Shown in pieces: positions 15,783 through 26,200 of a DNA stretch of 64,000 bases (the stretch's first letter is position 1; each line of letters opens with the position of its first letter). This DNA is from an uncultured Sphingomonas sp. GTDB taxonomy: Bacteria > Pseudomonadota > Alphaproteobacteria > Sphingomonadales > Sphingomonadaceae. Below the pieces are notes generated by a model. The model had not been told where the DNA came from. It did not search any database and saw nothing but the letters and a program-made list of their open reading frames with translations. Both the position numbers and the translations under genes were made by a program. Location: positions 1-64,000 of the forward strand of contig NZ_CALMPA010000020.1 of NCBI RefSeq assembly GCF_937871615.1, written 5' to 3'.

Positions 15783-17249
15783 TCAATCGTCCTGCCAGGT
15801 CACGCCGTCGCGCTCAGTGAGCGCGATCGCGGCGGATGGCCCCCAGGTGCCGGACGGATAGTGTTTGGGCTTCATATCGTTCGCGATCCAGCCGGCGCGG
15901 ATCGCGTCGATCCACGTCCATTGCGCCTCCACCTCGTCGCGGCGGACGAACAGGGTCTGATCGCCCTCGATCAGATCGAGCAGCAGCCGTTCATAGGCGA
16001 TGCGCCGCCGCTTGCCCGCGAACTCCGCGTCGAGGCTTAGGTTCAGCGGCACTTCGCGCAGGCGGATGCCGTCGCGGTCCAGCCCCGGCTCCTTCGCCAT
16101 GACGAGCAACTGGATATATTCCTCCGGCTGCAGGCGGATGATGAGCATATTGGGCTGGAGCAGGCCGCCACGCCCGGCGAACATCGAATGCGGCACGGGC
16201 TTGAACTGGATCGCGATTTCGGATCGGCGCGCGGGCATCCGTTTGCCGGTGCGCAGATAGAAGGGCACACCCTGCCAGCGCCAGTTATCGACATGCGCCT
16301 TCACCGCCACGAACGTCTCGGTGTTCGAGTTGCGCCCCAGCTCTTCGTCGTAACCCTTTACGATTTCGCCGTTCACCGCGCCGCCGGTATATTGGCCGAT
16401 GACGGTGTTGTGCGGCACCTCGCCCGGCTGCATCTGGCGCAGCGAGCGGAATACCTTGGCCTTTTCATCGCGGATCGCGCCGGTGTCGAAACGCGCGGGC
16501 GGCTCCATCGCGATCAGCGCGACCAGTTGCAGCATATGGTTCGCCACCATATCGCGCAGCGCGCCCGCGCCATCGTAATAGCTCGCGCGCGCTTCCAGCC
16601 CGACCGTTTCGGACACGGTGATCTGCACGTTGTCGATCCCGCGCGCATTCCACACCGGCTCGAAGAACGAATTGCCGAAACGCAGCGCGAGGATGTTCTG
16701 CACCGTCTCCTTGCCGAGATAGTGATCTATGCGGAAGATGCGGCTTTCAGGGAAAACCTGCGCCACCGTGTCGTTGATCTCACGGCTTGAGGCGAGATCA
16801 TAGCCGAGCGGCTTTTCCAGCCCGATGCGCACCGTATCCCCGGCGAGGCCGACCGCTTCAAGCCCCTTCACCGCCGGCTCGAACAGCGATGGCGCGGTGG
16901 ACAGGAAGATCGCCAGCCCGCCCGATACGTCGCCCACCTTGTCGGCAAGCGGCCTGAACGTCTTCGCGTCGGCGAGATCGGCGTGCTGATAGTATAGCCG
17001 ATCGAGGAAACCACCAACAGCTTTCTCGTCCTTGCGGTCAGCCGGAAGGAATTTGTCGAGCGCCTCCTTGGCGAATTTGCGGAAGCCCTTGTCGTCCAGA
17101 TCCGAACGCGCCGAGCCGGTGATCGTGAGATCGGCCGGCAACAGGCCATCGTCGTGTAAGCCATAGAGCGACGGCAGCAGCATACGTTGCGCCAGATCGC
17201 CGGTCGCTCCGAACAGCAGGAGCTTGGAAACGGGGGTGCGCTGCATCAT
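15783..17249 (-). CDS. zwf: glucose-6-phosphate 1-dehydrogenase
   Basis: A 488-residue enzyme that oxidises glucose 6-phosphate to the lactone with NADP or NAD. It shows LLFGATGDLAQRMLLPSLY (dinucleotide binding) and the active-site RIDHYLGKETVQN; length is normal. Two ATGs stand in tandem (17249, 17246); GGAGAG lies 2 bases before the first, so the second has the better spacing. It is 13 bases downstream of argC and heads the Entner-Doudoroff block. Confidence 0.97.
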   Translation of the reverse strand: MMQRTPVSKLLLFGATGDLAQRMLLPSLYGLHDDGLLPADLTITGSARSDLDDKGFRKFAKEALDKFLPADRKDEKAVGGFLDRLYYQHADLADAKTFRPLADKVGDVSGGLAIFLSTAPSLFEPAVKGLEAVGLAGDTVRIGLEKPLGYDLASSREINDTVAQVFPESRIFRIDHYLGKETVQNILALRFGNSFFEPVWNARGIDNVQITVSETVGLEARASYYDGAGALRDMVANHMLQLVALIAMEPPARFDTGAIRDEKAKVFRSLRQMQPGEVPHNTVIGQYTGGAVNGEIVKGYDEELGRNSNTETFVAVKAHVDNWRWQGVPFYLRTGKRMPARRSEIAIQFKPVPHSMFAGRGGLLQPNMLIIRLQPEEYIQLLVMAKEPGLDRDGIRLREVPLNLSLDAEFAGKRRRIAYERLLLDLIEGDQTLFVRRDEVEAQWTWIDAIRAGWIANDMKPKHYPSGTWGPSAAIALTERDGVTWQDD

Positions 17250-17262
17250 CTCTCCGGACGGA

Positions 17263-18183
17263 TCAGAGGGTCAGGCCGGCGAGCGGGTCCAGTCCGGCCA
17301 TCAGGTTCAGGCTCTGCACCGCGGCGCCCGACGCGCCCTTGCCGAGATTGTCATAGGTGGCGATCAGGCGTGCATGGCCGCTGGCGGCGTTGCCGAAAAC
17401 GTGGAGCGTCATGCGGTCGGTGCCGGCATCTTCCTCGATGCGGATCAGCGATTCGTTCGAAGGCGGCGCGACGCGGATCACGCCGCCATGCGCATAGGCC
17501 GCCGTGAGCGTGTCACGGATCGCGTCGAGCGACGGCGAGCCGGGGATCGCGGCGAGCGGCAGCGCCACCTCGCCAAGCATTCCGCGATGGACGGCGGCGA
17601 CGGCGGGCAGGAACACCGGCGCGGCGGCAAGCCCGGCATGATCGCGCATTTCCGGCAGATGCTTGTGCGCGAGGCTGAGCCCGTAAGCGCGATAAGCGGT
17701 GGCGGCGGCCCCGCTTTCGAACTCGGCGATCATCGCCTTTCCACCCCCGGAGTAGCCCGAGGCACCGGAATAGATCAGCGGCCAGTCAGCGGGGATCAGC
17801 CCGGCGCGCACCAGTGGCGCGACGAGCGCGAGAAATCCGCTCGGCCAGCAGCCCGGATTGGAGACCAGCCGGGCATTCGCCACGTCGAAGCCGAGTTCGG
17901 GGAAGCCATAGGTCCACCCAGCCGCCACGCGATGCGCGCTTGATGCGTCGATAACGCGCGTGCGCGGGTTGTCGATCAGCGCCACCGCTTCGCGCGCGGC
18001 ATCGTCGGGCAGGCAGAGAATCACGAAATCGGCGTCGTTCAATGCCTCGCGCCGCGCCGCGCGATCCTTGCGCCGCGCCTCATCGAGGATGACGAGCGAA
18101 AGACCGTCGCGCCCTTCGAGCCGCTCGCGAATCTCAAGCCCCGTGGTGCCGACCGCGCCATCAATGAAAACACTGGCGGTCAT
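17263..18183 (-). CDS. argC: N-acetyl-gamma-glutamyl-phosphate reductase (short form)
   Basis: A 306-residue enzyme of the third step of arginine synthesis. It starts MTASVFIDGAVGTTGLEIRERL, and the catalytic Cys is in SNPGCWPSGF; at about 306 residues it belongs to the shorter type-2 ArgC group. It overlaps the SH3 gene's stop by 4 bases (ATGA) and ends 13 bases before zwf, so arginine synthesis and the Entner-Doudoroff genes may share a transcript. Confidence 0.95.
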   Translation of the reverse strand: MTASVFIDGAVGTTGLEIRERLEGRDGLSLVILDEARRKDRAARREALNDADFVILCLPDDAAREAVALIDNPRTRVIDASSAHRVAAGWTYGFPELGFDVANARLVSNPGCWPSGFLALVAPLVRAGLIPADWPLIYSGASGYSGGGKAMIAEFESGAAATAYRAYGLSLAHKHLPEMRDHAGLAAAPVFLPAVAAVHRGMLGEVALPLAAIPGSPSLDAIRDTLTAAYAHGGVIRVAPPSNESLIRIEEDAGTDRMTLHVFGNAASGHARLIATYDNLGKGASGAAVQSLNLMAGLDPLAGLTL

Positions 18184-18479
18184 TCCGGTTGCCCCAGAAT
18201 GCTCGCATCGAGATACCCTACGAGGCCGTGCCGCGTCGCGATTCCCCAGCCGTCGCCCCCGGTCACGTCGAGCAGCTCGAACGGCTCGCCCGCGGCCAGT
18301 GTCGCGAGTGTTTCGGAATCGACCGGGCGGCCCGCGCGCAACGTCGCCTCCGTCGAAACGGTTCGGGCGACGGCGGCGGCATAATGTGGCGCGAAAACAT
18401 AGGCGGCGAGGCGGACATCGGCGATATCCGGTCGTACCGCGTTAGTCCGCGGATCGAGCGGGCGCGAGCGCCCGGTCAA
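18180..18479 (-). CDS. SH3-domain protein (start overlaps the MarR gene)
   Basis: A 99-residue protein whose C-terminal half (LAAGEPFELLDVTGG, then WGIATRHGLVGYLDASIL) is a bacterial SH3 domain. The N-terminal RSRPLDPRTNAVRPDIADVRLA resembles, from memory, the lead-in of sphingomonad NlpC/P60 proteins, but no catalytic domain follows here. No ATG or GTG lies in this frame. I chose TTG at 18479 because AGGA sits 8 bases before it and homology starts there; TTGs at 18557 and 18590 are alternatives. It would overlap the MarR coding end by 38 bases and the argC start by 4. Confidence 0.65.
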   Translation of the reverse strand: MTGRSRPLDPRTNAVRPDIADVRLAAYVFAPHYAAAVARTVSTEATLRAGRPVDSETLATLAAGEPFELLDVTGGDGWGIATRHGLVGYLDASILGQPE

Positions 18480-18891
18480 TGCGAACGTCCTGGGCGCGTC
18501 CCGCTGTTCGGACGGGTGATCGCCTTGCGTCGCCGATGAGTTGGCCGAACTCCTCAAGAAAATTTGCCCCTTCGGATGTCTGCGCGACAAAGATATTGCG
18601 CTTGTCGCTGTCGTCGCGCTGGCGGCGCAGATAGCCGAGCGCGCCCAGTCTATTCAAGGCGCGCGTGACAACCGGCTTGGAGACATTCAGATTTTGCGCC
18701 AGCCCGCGCACCGTATGGGGGCCGGGGTTGATATAAACCACCAGGAGCAGCGCCATCTGGCGATTGGTGAGATCCGGTTCGCCGGATCGCACATAGTCCA
18801 CCAATGTGTTCATCCACGAACTCAATGCACGTTTGGAAAAACTCGGCACAGGGACAATCCGATACGCAGGGGGCTGGGCGGACATTTCCAT
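18442..18891 (-). CDS. MarR family transcriptional regulator
   Basis: A 149-residue winged-helix regulator: LTNRQMALLLVVY, then TVRGLAQNLNVSKPVVTRAL as the recognition helix, and RRQRDDSDKRNIFVAQ as the wing. The usual MarR length is about 140-150. Starts at 18891 or 18885 (MEMSAQ or MSAQ) are both possible. The last 13 residues overlap the SH3 gene in another frame and are Arg/Ala-rich, unlike the rest, so the end may be a recent extension. It probably controls its own operon or the divergent secG side; the ligand is unknown. Confidence 0.85.
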   Translation of the reverse strand: MEMSAQPPAYRIVPVPSFSKRALSSWMNTLVDYVRSGEPDLTNRQMALLLVVYINPGPHTVRGLAQNLNVSKPVVTRALNRLGALGYLRRQRDDSDKRNIFVAQTSEGANFLEEFGQLIGDARRSPVRTAGRAQDVRIDRALAPARSAD

Positions 18892-19017
18892 GCCGCTTAA
18901 ACGCCGGAGTGCGCCGCTGGTTTCAGGGGTGTATCGAATTGCCGACGGTTGATGTTGCCGGTGCGCTCGCCTATGTGCCCCGCGGTCAGCCCGAGGGCCG
19001 TTTTTTCCGGAATCCAG

Positions 19018-19374
19018 ATGTTCACCTTTCTCCTTGTCGTTCACGCTATTATCGCCGCCGCGCTGGTGACGGTGATCCTGATGCAGCGATCGGAAGGAGG
19101 GGGGCTCACGACTGGCGGCAGCCCAGCCGGCCTGATGTCCGCCCGTGGTGCTGCGGATTTCCTGACCCGCGCGACCGCGGTGCTCGCCACGTTGTTCGTC
19201 GTGCTGTCGATCGTTCTGGCTGTGGTGGCGGCGACGCATCGTTCCTCCACGGTCGATACGTCTTTGCAACGCGCGCCGGTGACGCAACAGGCACCGCAAG
19301 GCCCGCCGGCGGCAACTGTGCCGCAGGAGCAGGCACCGCCGGCGCCGGACAATGGCGTGCCGCTCGCGCGCTGA
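19018..19374 (+). CDS. secG: protein translocase subunit SecG
   Basis: A 118-residue inner-membrane protein of the SecYEG channel. Two membrane segments (about 2-22 and 55-76) flank the conserved cytoplasmic LMQRSEGGGL, followed by FLTRATA and a Pro/Ala/Gln-rich tail. It is followed by pyrG, the common secG-pyrG order. A hairpin with a T-rich tail lies between them. The start is at the ATG giving the usual two-helix topology. Confidence 0.95.
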   Translation: MFTFLLVVHAIIAAALVTVILMQRSEGGGLTTGGSPAGLMSARGAADFLTRATAVLATLFVVLSIVLAVVAATHRSSTVDTSLQRAPVTQQAPQGPPAATVPQEQAPPAPDNGVPLAR

Positions 19375-19399
19375 TTTTAGGGTTAGTGCGGATTTCTTC

Positions 19400-19431
19400 G
19401 CGCCTGCGCGGTTGCAGGCGCTTGTCGTTTT
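19400..19431 (+). terminator. intrinsic terminator after secG
   Basis: GCGCCTGC (19400-19407) pairs with GCAGGCGC (19414-19421) around six bases, followed by TTGTCGTTTTC. It would end or weaken secG transcripts before pyrG. Confidence 0.65.
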
Positions 19432-19460
19432 CATTGGTTCGAGGGTAAGCGTTTACTCCC

Positions 19461-21095
19461 ATGGCGCGGTTCATCTTCATCACCGGCGGCGTGGTCTCCT
19501 CGCTCGGCAAGGGTCTCATGGCGGCATCGCTTGCCGCGTTGCTTCAGGCGCGCGGCTATCGCGTGCGCATCCGCAAGTTCGATCCCTATCTCAACGTCGA
19601 TCCGGGGACGATGAGCCCCTATCAGCACGGCGAGGTCTATGTGACCGACGACGGGGCGGAAACCGACCTCGATCTTGGGCATTACGAGCGGTTTACCGGG
19701 GTTGCGGCGCGGCAGAGCGACAATATCACCTCGGGCCGGATCTACAGCCAGATCATCCAGCGCGAGCGGCGCGGCGACTATCTGGGCGCGACGGTGCAGG
19801 TGATCCCGCACGTCACCGATGCGATCAAGGATTTCGCGAGAGCGGAGACGGACGATCTCGATTTCGTGCTGTGCGAGATCGGCGGCACCGTGGGCGACAT
19901 CGAGTCGCTGCCGTTCATCGAATCGATTCGCCAGCTCAAGAACGAGGTCGGTCGCGGCAATGCGATCTCGATCCATGTGACGCTCGTGCCCTATATCGCG
20001 GCGGCGGGCGAGCTGAAGACCAAGCCGACGCAGCATTCGGTGCGCGAACTGGCGGCGCTCGGCGTGCAGCCGGACGTGCTGGTCTGCCGCTGCGAACAGC
20101 CGTTGCCGGCGGGCGAGCGCGCCAAGATCGCGCTGTTCTGCAACGTGCCCGAATCCGCCGTCATCCCCGCGCTGGACGCCAAGAGCATCTATGCGGTGCC
20201 GCTGCAATATCATGCCGAGGGGCTCGATTCGGAGGTGCTGCGCGCTTTCGGCATCACGCCTTCCTCGCCGCCCGATCTGTCGCGCTGGTCCGAAATCGTC
20301 GATCGCCTGACCAATCCGGAAGGCGAAGTGACGATCGGTGTGGTCGGCAAATATGTCGGCCTTCAGGATGCGTATAAATCGCTCAACGAGGCGCTGGTCC
20401 ATGGCGGGATCGCGAATCGGGTGAAGGTCAACATCCGCTGGATCGACGCAGAATTGTTCGAAGGCGACGACACCGAAATCGCCGCGCACCTTGAGCCATG
20501 CAACGCGATCCTCGTTCCCGGCGCGTTCGGGGAGCGTGGCGCGGAGGGCAAGATCGCCAGCGTCCGCTTCGCCCGCGAGCGTGAAATTCCCTATTTCGGC
20601 ATCTGCTTCGGGATGCAGATGGCCTGTATCGAGGGCGTGCGCGATCTGGGCGGCATCCCGGATGCGTCCTCGACCGAATTCGGCCCGACGGATGAGCCGG
20701 TGGTCGGCCTCATCACCGAATGGATGGGCCGCGATGGCCTGGAAAAGCGCGAATCGACCGGCGATCTCGGCGGCACGATGCGACTTGGCGCCTATGAGGC
20801 GTCGCTGAGCGGCAACAGCCGCGTCGCCTCGATCTATGGCGCGACGACGATCAGCGAGCGGCATCGCCATCGCTATGAGGTGAACACCGCCTATCGCGAC
20901 GCGATGGAGCAGGGCGGGCTCGTTTTCTCCGGCATGTCGCCGGATGGCACGCTGCCCGAAATCGTCGAGCGGCCCGATCATCCGTGGTTCGTCGGCGTCC
21001 AGTTCCACCCCGAGCTGAAATCCAAGCCGTTCGATCCGCACCCCCTGTTCGCGAGCTTCATCGAAGCCGCGCTGAAGCAGAGCCGGCTGGTCTAA
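19461..21095 (+). CDS. pyrG: CTP synthase
   Basis: A 544-residue enzyme that aminates UTP to CTP. The synthetase domain ([23 protein letters not shown], then [15 protein letters not shown]) is followed by a glutamine amidotransferase domain with [13 protein letters not shown] (the nucleophile Cys) and the His-Glu pair in QFHPELKS. Length is standard. It follows secG, then a two-component system starts 28 bases later. Confidence 0.98.
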   Translation: MARFIFITGGVVSSLGKGLMAASLAALLQARGYRVRIRKFDPYLNVDPGTMSPYQHGEVYVTDDGAETDLDLGHYERFTGVAARQSDNITSGRIYSQIIQRERRGDYLGATVQVIPHVTDAIKDFARAETDDLDFVLCEIGGTVGDIESLPFIESIRQLKNEVGRGNAISIHVTLVPYIAAAGELKTKPTQHSVRELAALGVQPDVLVCRCEQPLPAGERAKIALFCNVPESAVIPALDAKSIYAVPLQYHAEGLDSEVLRAFGITPSSPPDLSRWSEIVDRLTNPEGEVTIGVVGKYVGLQDAYKSLNEALVHGGIANRVKVNIRWIDAELFEGDDTEIAAHLEPCNAILVPGAFGERGAEGKIASVRFAREREIPYFGICFGMQMACIEGVRDLGGIPDASSTEFGPTDEPVVGLITEWMGRDGLEKRESTGDLGGTMRLGAYEASLSGNSRVASIYGATTISERHRHRYEVNTAYRDAMEQGGLVFSGMSPDGTLPEIVERPDHPWFVGVQFHPELKSKPFDPHPLFASFIEAALKQSRLV

Positions 21096-21123
21096 CCGGC
21101 GGCACGCGGGCTATCGTAAGGCG

Positions 21124-21801
21124 ATGGCCCGCATTCTGGTGATCGAGGACGACGACAGCACCGCGCGCGAAATCGCGGCGGAACTGGTGGCGCACGGGCA
21201 TGATGTTGTCACCGTCGATAACGGTGCGACCGGGCTGGAACGCGCGACCCGCGAAAGCTTCGATGCGATCACGCTCGATCGTATGCTTCCCGGCATGGAG
21301 GGGCTGGAGGTCGTGGGCATCCTGCGGAAACGCCGTGTCGCCGTACCGGTGCTGATGATTAGCGCGCTGAGCGATGTCGACGAGCGGATCGCGGGGCTGC
21401 GCGCGGGCGGCGACGATTATCTCGTCAAACCCTTTGCCCCCAATGAGATGGCGATGCGCGTGGAGGTGCTGATCCGCCGTCATCGCGAGCGCGCGGACGT
21501 GATGGTGCTGCGCGCGGGCGATATCGAGCTGAACCTTGCCCGCCGCACCGTGAACGTCGCGGGCGTGCCGGTGCGGTTGCTGCACATGGAATTCCGGCTG
21601 CTTGAATTTCTGATGCGCAACCGGGGAGAGACGGTGAGCCGCCGCATCATCTTCGAGCAGGTCTGGGGCTATTATTTCGATCCGGGCGCGAACCTCATCA
21701 ACGTGCATATCGCGCGGCTGCGCAAGAAGCTCGATCGGCCCGGCGCGCCATCCGCGATCGCGACCGTGAAGGGCGAGGGCTATCGGCTCGATGCTGGCTG
21801 A
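21124..21801 (+). CDS. OmpR-family response regulator
   Basis: A 225-residue regulator. The receiver domain has the acidic EDDD at 8-11, phospho-acceptor Asp52 (ITLDRMLPGMEG) and Lys in YLVKPFAP; a winged-helix output (VSRRIIFEQVWGYYFDPGANLINVHIARLRKK) ends it. It overlaps the kinase gene by 11 bases, so the two form a pair. Its likely target is the RND operon starting 121 bases after the kinase, by position only. Confidence 0.93.
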   Translation: MARILVIEDDDSTAREIAAELVAHGHDVVTVDNGATGLERATRESFDAITLDRMLPGMEGLEVVGILRKRRVAVPVLMISALSDVDERIAGLRAGGDDYLVKPFAPNEMAMRVEVLIRRHRERADVMVLRAGDIELNLARRTVNVAGVPVRLLHMEFRLLEFLMRNRGETVSRRIIFEQVWGYYFDPGANLINVHIARLRKKLDRPGAPSAIATVKGEGYRLDAG

Positions 21802-23155
21802 CCGGCTGCGCTTCGCGGATATCCGCCGCACCAGCGCCTTCCGCCTGACCGCGTTGCTGGGCGCGACCTTCGCGGTGGGGATCGTGCTGCTGCTCGGCAC
21901 GATCTATCTGTTGACCGCGACGGAACTGACGAGCCGCAGCGATCGCATCCTCGCCGATATCGCGGCGCGGGTGCTGGCAACCCCGGCACCGGCCCTCCCT
22001 GATCGCGTCAGGCTGGAGAGCGCGCGCGACGAACCCGGCCTCAACTATTTCGGGCTGATCGGCAGCGACGGCGAGCGGATCGCTGGTCTGCTCACCGCCC
22101 CGCCATCGCTGAAATACGATCGCCCGGTTGACGTTGAGGATGCAGGCGAGGGGATCGGCGCCATACGGCTGCTCGCCAGGCGCACGCCGAACGGCGAGAC
22201 GTTGCTTGTCGGCCGCGATATCAGCCAGATTCGCGACCTGCGGCTGCGGATGCTGGAAATTCTGGTGTGGAGCGGGCTTGCGATCGTGCTGGGGGTTGGC
22301 CTGACGGCGGTTGGCCTCAGCATCGGGCCGTTGCGGCGCGTGCGCGATCTTCAGGCGGCGAGCCGGGCGATCGCGGCTGGCGATCTGGGCGCGCGAATGC
22401 CGATCGCCGGGCGCCACGACGAACTCGATCTGTTCGCGGATACGGTGAATGCGATGGTCGAGGATGTCGCGCGGACGATCGCGCAGGTGAAAGGGGTGAC
22501 GGACGCGATCGCCCATGATCTGCGCACGCCGCTGACCCGCGTGCGCGCAGGCCTGCATCGCATCGCGCTGGACGCGATCCTGCCGGCGGACCATCGCGAG
22601 CGGCTTGGCGCGGCGGTTGACGATCTCGACACCGTGCTGGAGCGATTCGCCGCGCTGCTGCGCATTTCGGAGCTGGAGGCGGGGCATCGCCACGCCGGCT
22701 TCGCGCCGGTCGATCTTGGCGCGATCGCGGCGCGGGTCGGCGAACTTTACGAGCCACTGGCGGAGGAAAGCGGCGTCGCGCTTGCGATCGACTGTATGCC
22801 GCTGCCGATCCACGGCGACGAGAAACTGTTGTTCGAGGCGATCAGCAACCTTGTGGACAACGCGATCAAATTCGGGCGCGCGGGCGGGCATGTTATCGTC
22901 TCCGCCACGCAGGGCGGCGCCGGGTATCTCGATGTGCGCGATGACGGGCCGGGCATCCCCGCCGATGAGCGCGAGGCGGTGCTGCGGCGTTTCCATCGCG
23001 GCAGCAACAGCGCGAGCGCACCCGGATCGGGATTGGGGCTGAGCGTGGTTTCCGCGATCCTCGGCCTGCATGGCCTGCGCCTCGATCTGTTCGACGCGCG
23101 ACCGGGGCTGATCGCGCGTATCCGCCCGATGGATCCGCCGCCCCGCGCGAGGTGA
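21791..23155 (+). CDS. sensor histidine kinase
   Basis: A 454-residue inner-membrane kinase. Two membrane segments (about 19-42 and 157-178) bracket a periplasmic sensor of about 115 residues; HAMP follows, then the H-box AIAHDLRTPLTRVR (His242), and the ATP domain with LVDNAIKFGR (N box), DDGPGIP (G1) and GSGLGLSVV (G2). It overlaps the regulator gene. A sensor with a small periplasmic domain next to an RND pump suggests envelope or drug sensing, but the signal cannot be read. Confidence 0.93.
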   Translation: MLADRLRFADIRRTSAFRLTALLGATFAVGIVLLLGTIYLLTATELTSRSDRILADIAARVLATPAPALPDRVRLESARDEPGLNYFGLIGSDGERIAGLLTAPPSLKYDRPVDVEDAGEGIGAIRLLARRTPNGETLLVGRDISQIRDLRLRMLEILVWSGLAIVLGVGLTAVGLSIGPLRRVRDLQAASRAIAAGDLGARMPIAGRHDELDLFADTVNAMVEDVARTIAQVKGVTDAIAHDLRTPLTRVRAGLHRIALDAILPADHRERLGAAVDDLDTVLERFAALLRISELEAGHRHAGFAPVDLGAIAARVGELYEPLAEESGVALAIDCMPLPIHGDEKLLFEAISNLVDNAIKFGRAGGHVIVSATQGGAGYLDVRDDGPGIPADEREAVLRRFHRGSNSASAPGSGLGLSVVSAILGLHGLRLDLFDARPGLIARIRPMDPPPRAR

Positions 23156-23204
23156 AATTCATTTCACTCGCCAATTGGCGCGCGCGGCGGGATTAGGCCG
23201 CCGC

Positions 23205-23250
23205 GTCGATGGCGTCGCCGCATCCCCCCTCAGCCGGTGGCGCCATCGAC
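23205..23250. other. hairpin in the kinase-RND gap
   Basis: GTCGATGGCG (23205-23214) and CGCCATCGAC (23241-23250) are exact complements separated by 26 bases, ending 26 bases before the pump start. It is either an operator-like inverted repeat for the response regulator or an RNA hairpin in the leader; I cannot decide. Confidence 0.4.
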
Positions 23251-23276
23251 AAATATTGCCGGCCACCGGGAAGCCT

Positions 23277-26200
23277 ATGCTACAGCTCGTCAAGATCGCG
23301 CTCAGCAAACCTTATACGTTCGTTGTTCTCGCCATCCTGATCTTGCTGTTCGGCGGCGCGGCGGCGTTGCGCACGCCGACCGATATCTTCCCCGATATCA
23401 AAATCCCGGTGATCGCGGCGGTATGGACCTATCGCGGGCTGCCGCCGGAGGACATGGCGGGCCGGGTCGTATATTATTACGAACGCTCGCTTTCCTCGAC
23501 CGTTAACGATATCGATCATATCGAAAGCCAGTCGCTCGCCGGGATTGGCGTGGTGAAGATATTCTTCCGCCCCGGCGTCGATATCCGCACCGCCACCGCG
23601 CAGGTGACGGCGGCGTCGCAGACCGTGCTCAAGCAGATGCCGCCGGGCATCACGCCGCCGCTGGTGCTGAACTATAACGCTTCGACCGTGCCGATCCTGC
23701 AACTCGCGCTGTCGGGCAAGGGGCTGTCCGAACAGAAGATCTTCGATCTCGGGCAGAATTTCATCCGGCCCTCGCTCGCCTCGGTGCAAGGCTCCGCGAT
23801 CCCGTCGCCCTATGGCGGCAAGGAACGGCAGATTCAGATAGATATTGATCCGGCGGCGCTGGCGGCGCACCGCCTGTCGGCGACGGACGTGGCCGCGGCG
23901 CTGGCGGCCCAGAACCAGATCGTCCCCGCCGGCACCGCCAAGATCGGCCAGTACGAATATAATCTGAAGCTCAACAACAGCCCGTCGGTGATCGACGATC
24001 TCAATCGCCTGCCGATCAGGACGGTGGATGGCGCGACCGTGACGATCGGCGATGTCGCGCATGTTCGTGACGGATCGCCGCCGCAGCGCAACGTGGTGCG
24101 CGTCGATGGCGCGCGCGCGGTGCTGATGACGGTGCTGAAAAGCGGCTCCGCCTCGACCATCGCGATCGTCGATCAGGTGAAGGCGCTGCTGCCGAAGCTG
24201 CGTGAGACATTGCCGCCGTCGCTCCACATCAATCTGTTGGCGGATCAATCGCTGTTCGTGAAGGCGGCGGTATCGGGCGTGGTGCGCGAGGGGATGATCG
24301 CCGCCGCGCTGACCAGCCTGATGATCCTGCTGTTCCTCGGCTCGTGGCGCTCGACCGTGATTATCGCAACCTCGATCCCGCTTGCCATCCTCGCCGCGAT
24401 CGCCGGGCTGGCGGCGGCGGGGCAGACGCTGAATATCATGACCCTGGGCGGCCTCGCGCTCGCCGTCGGCATCCTTGTCGATGATGCGACGGTGACGATC
24501 GAGAACATCAACTGGCATCTGGAGCAGGGCAAGCCGGTGCGCCAGTCGATCCTCGATGGCGCGCAGCAGATCGTGGGGCCGGCATTCGTTTCGCTGCTGT
24601 GCATCTGCATCGCCTTTCTGCCGATGTTCTTCCTGCCCGGCGTCGCGGGTTTCCTGTTCGCGCCGATGGCGATGGCGGTGGTGTTCGCGATGATCGCGTC
24701 GTTCATCCTTTCGCGCACGCTCGTGCCGACGATGGGCAATTACCTGCTGCGCGATCATGCCACGCCGCACACGGCACAAGTGATGGCGACGCATGACGCA
24801 CAGGCGGGGCGCCCTGACACGCGCAATCCGCTGCGGCGTTTCCAGCATCGGTTCGAGGCGCGGTTCGAGCAGGCGCGGACCTGGTATCTGGCGGTGCTGG
24901 AACTCGCGCTGGCGCGCCGCAAGCCGTTCGTGATCGGCTTTCTTGGCGTCGTGCTGCTGTCGTTCGCGCTCGTGCCCATGCTCGGGCGGAATTTCTTCCC
25001 GGCGGTCGATTCAGGGCAGATCAACCTCCATGTCCGCGCGCCGGTCGGCACGCGGCTGGAGGAGACGGCGGCGCTTTTCGATCATATCGAGGATCGCATC
25101 CGCCAGGTCGTGCCGCCCGATCAGCTTGGCGCGATCGTCGACAATATCGGCCTGCCGGTCAGCGGCATCAACCGCGCTTACTCCAATACTGGCGGCGTCG
25201 GCCCGCAGGACGGCGATATCCTGATCTCGTTGAAGGAAGGGCATTCGCCGACCGCGCGTTATGTCCGCAAGTTGCGCCCGGTGCTGGCGAGCGCCTTTCC
25301 GGGATCGACCTTCTCCTTCCTGCCCGCCGATATCGTTACGCAAATTCTGAACTTCGGCGCGCCGGCCCCGATCGACGTGCAGATCGCTGGGCCGGATACG
25401 AAGGGCGGGGAGCGCTATGCCCGGCAACTTGCGGCGCGACTGAAACGCATCCCCGGCATCGCGGATGTGCGCGTGCAGCAGGCGGAAAATTACCCCGAAC
25501 TCGGCTTCAACGTCGATCGCGCGCAGGCCGATCGCGTGGGGATCACCGAGAATGACGTGACCCGCAACCTGTCTGTCGATCTTGCCGGCAGCTTCCAGAT
25601 CGCGCCGACCTTCTGGCTCAATCCCAGGAACGGCGTCTCCTATCCGATCGTCGTGCAGGCGCCGCAATATCGCACGGACAGCCTGTCGGAACTGGACAAT
25701 CTGCCGATATCCGGCGCGAAGCCGGGCGCGTTCCAGATGCTCCGCGCACTCGGCACGCTGCATCGCGAGGCGGCGGCGGCGGTGGTGTCGCATTATGCGG
25801 TGCAGCCGGTGTTCGATATCTATGCGACGACGCAGGGCCGCGATCTCGGCGCGGTGGCGGGCGATATCCAGAAGGTGCTGAAGGAAACTCATGGCGCGGC
25901 CCCGAAGGGCGCGACGGTGGCGCTGCGCGGGCAGGTGGAGACGATGAACGCCGCCTTCACCGGGTTGCTGATCGGCCTAGCTGGGGCGATCGTGCTGATC
26001 TACCTGCTGATCGTCGTCAATTTCCAGAGCTGGCTTGATCCGTTCGTGATCGTGACCGCGCTGCCCGCCGCGCTTGCGGGCATCGTATGGATGCTGTTCG
26101 CAACGCACACGCCGCTATCCGTGCCGGCGCTGACCGGCGCGATCATGTGCATGGGCGTGGCGACCGCCAACAGCGTATTGGTGGTGAGTTTCGCCCGCGA

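Noticed and set aside
19431..19461. tRNA fragment suggested by GGTTCGAGG near 19436
   Set aside because: No acceptor or anticodon arms can be built around it.
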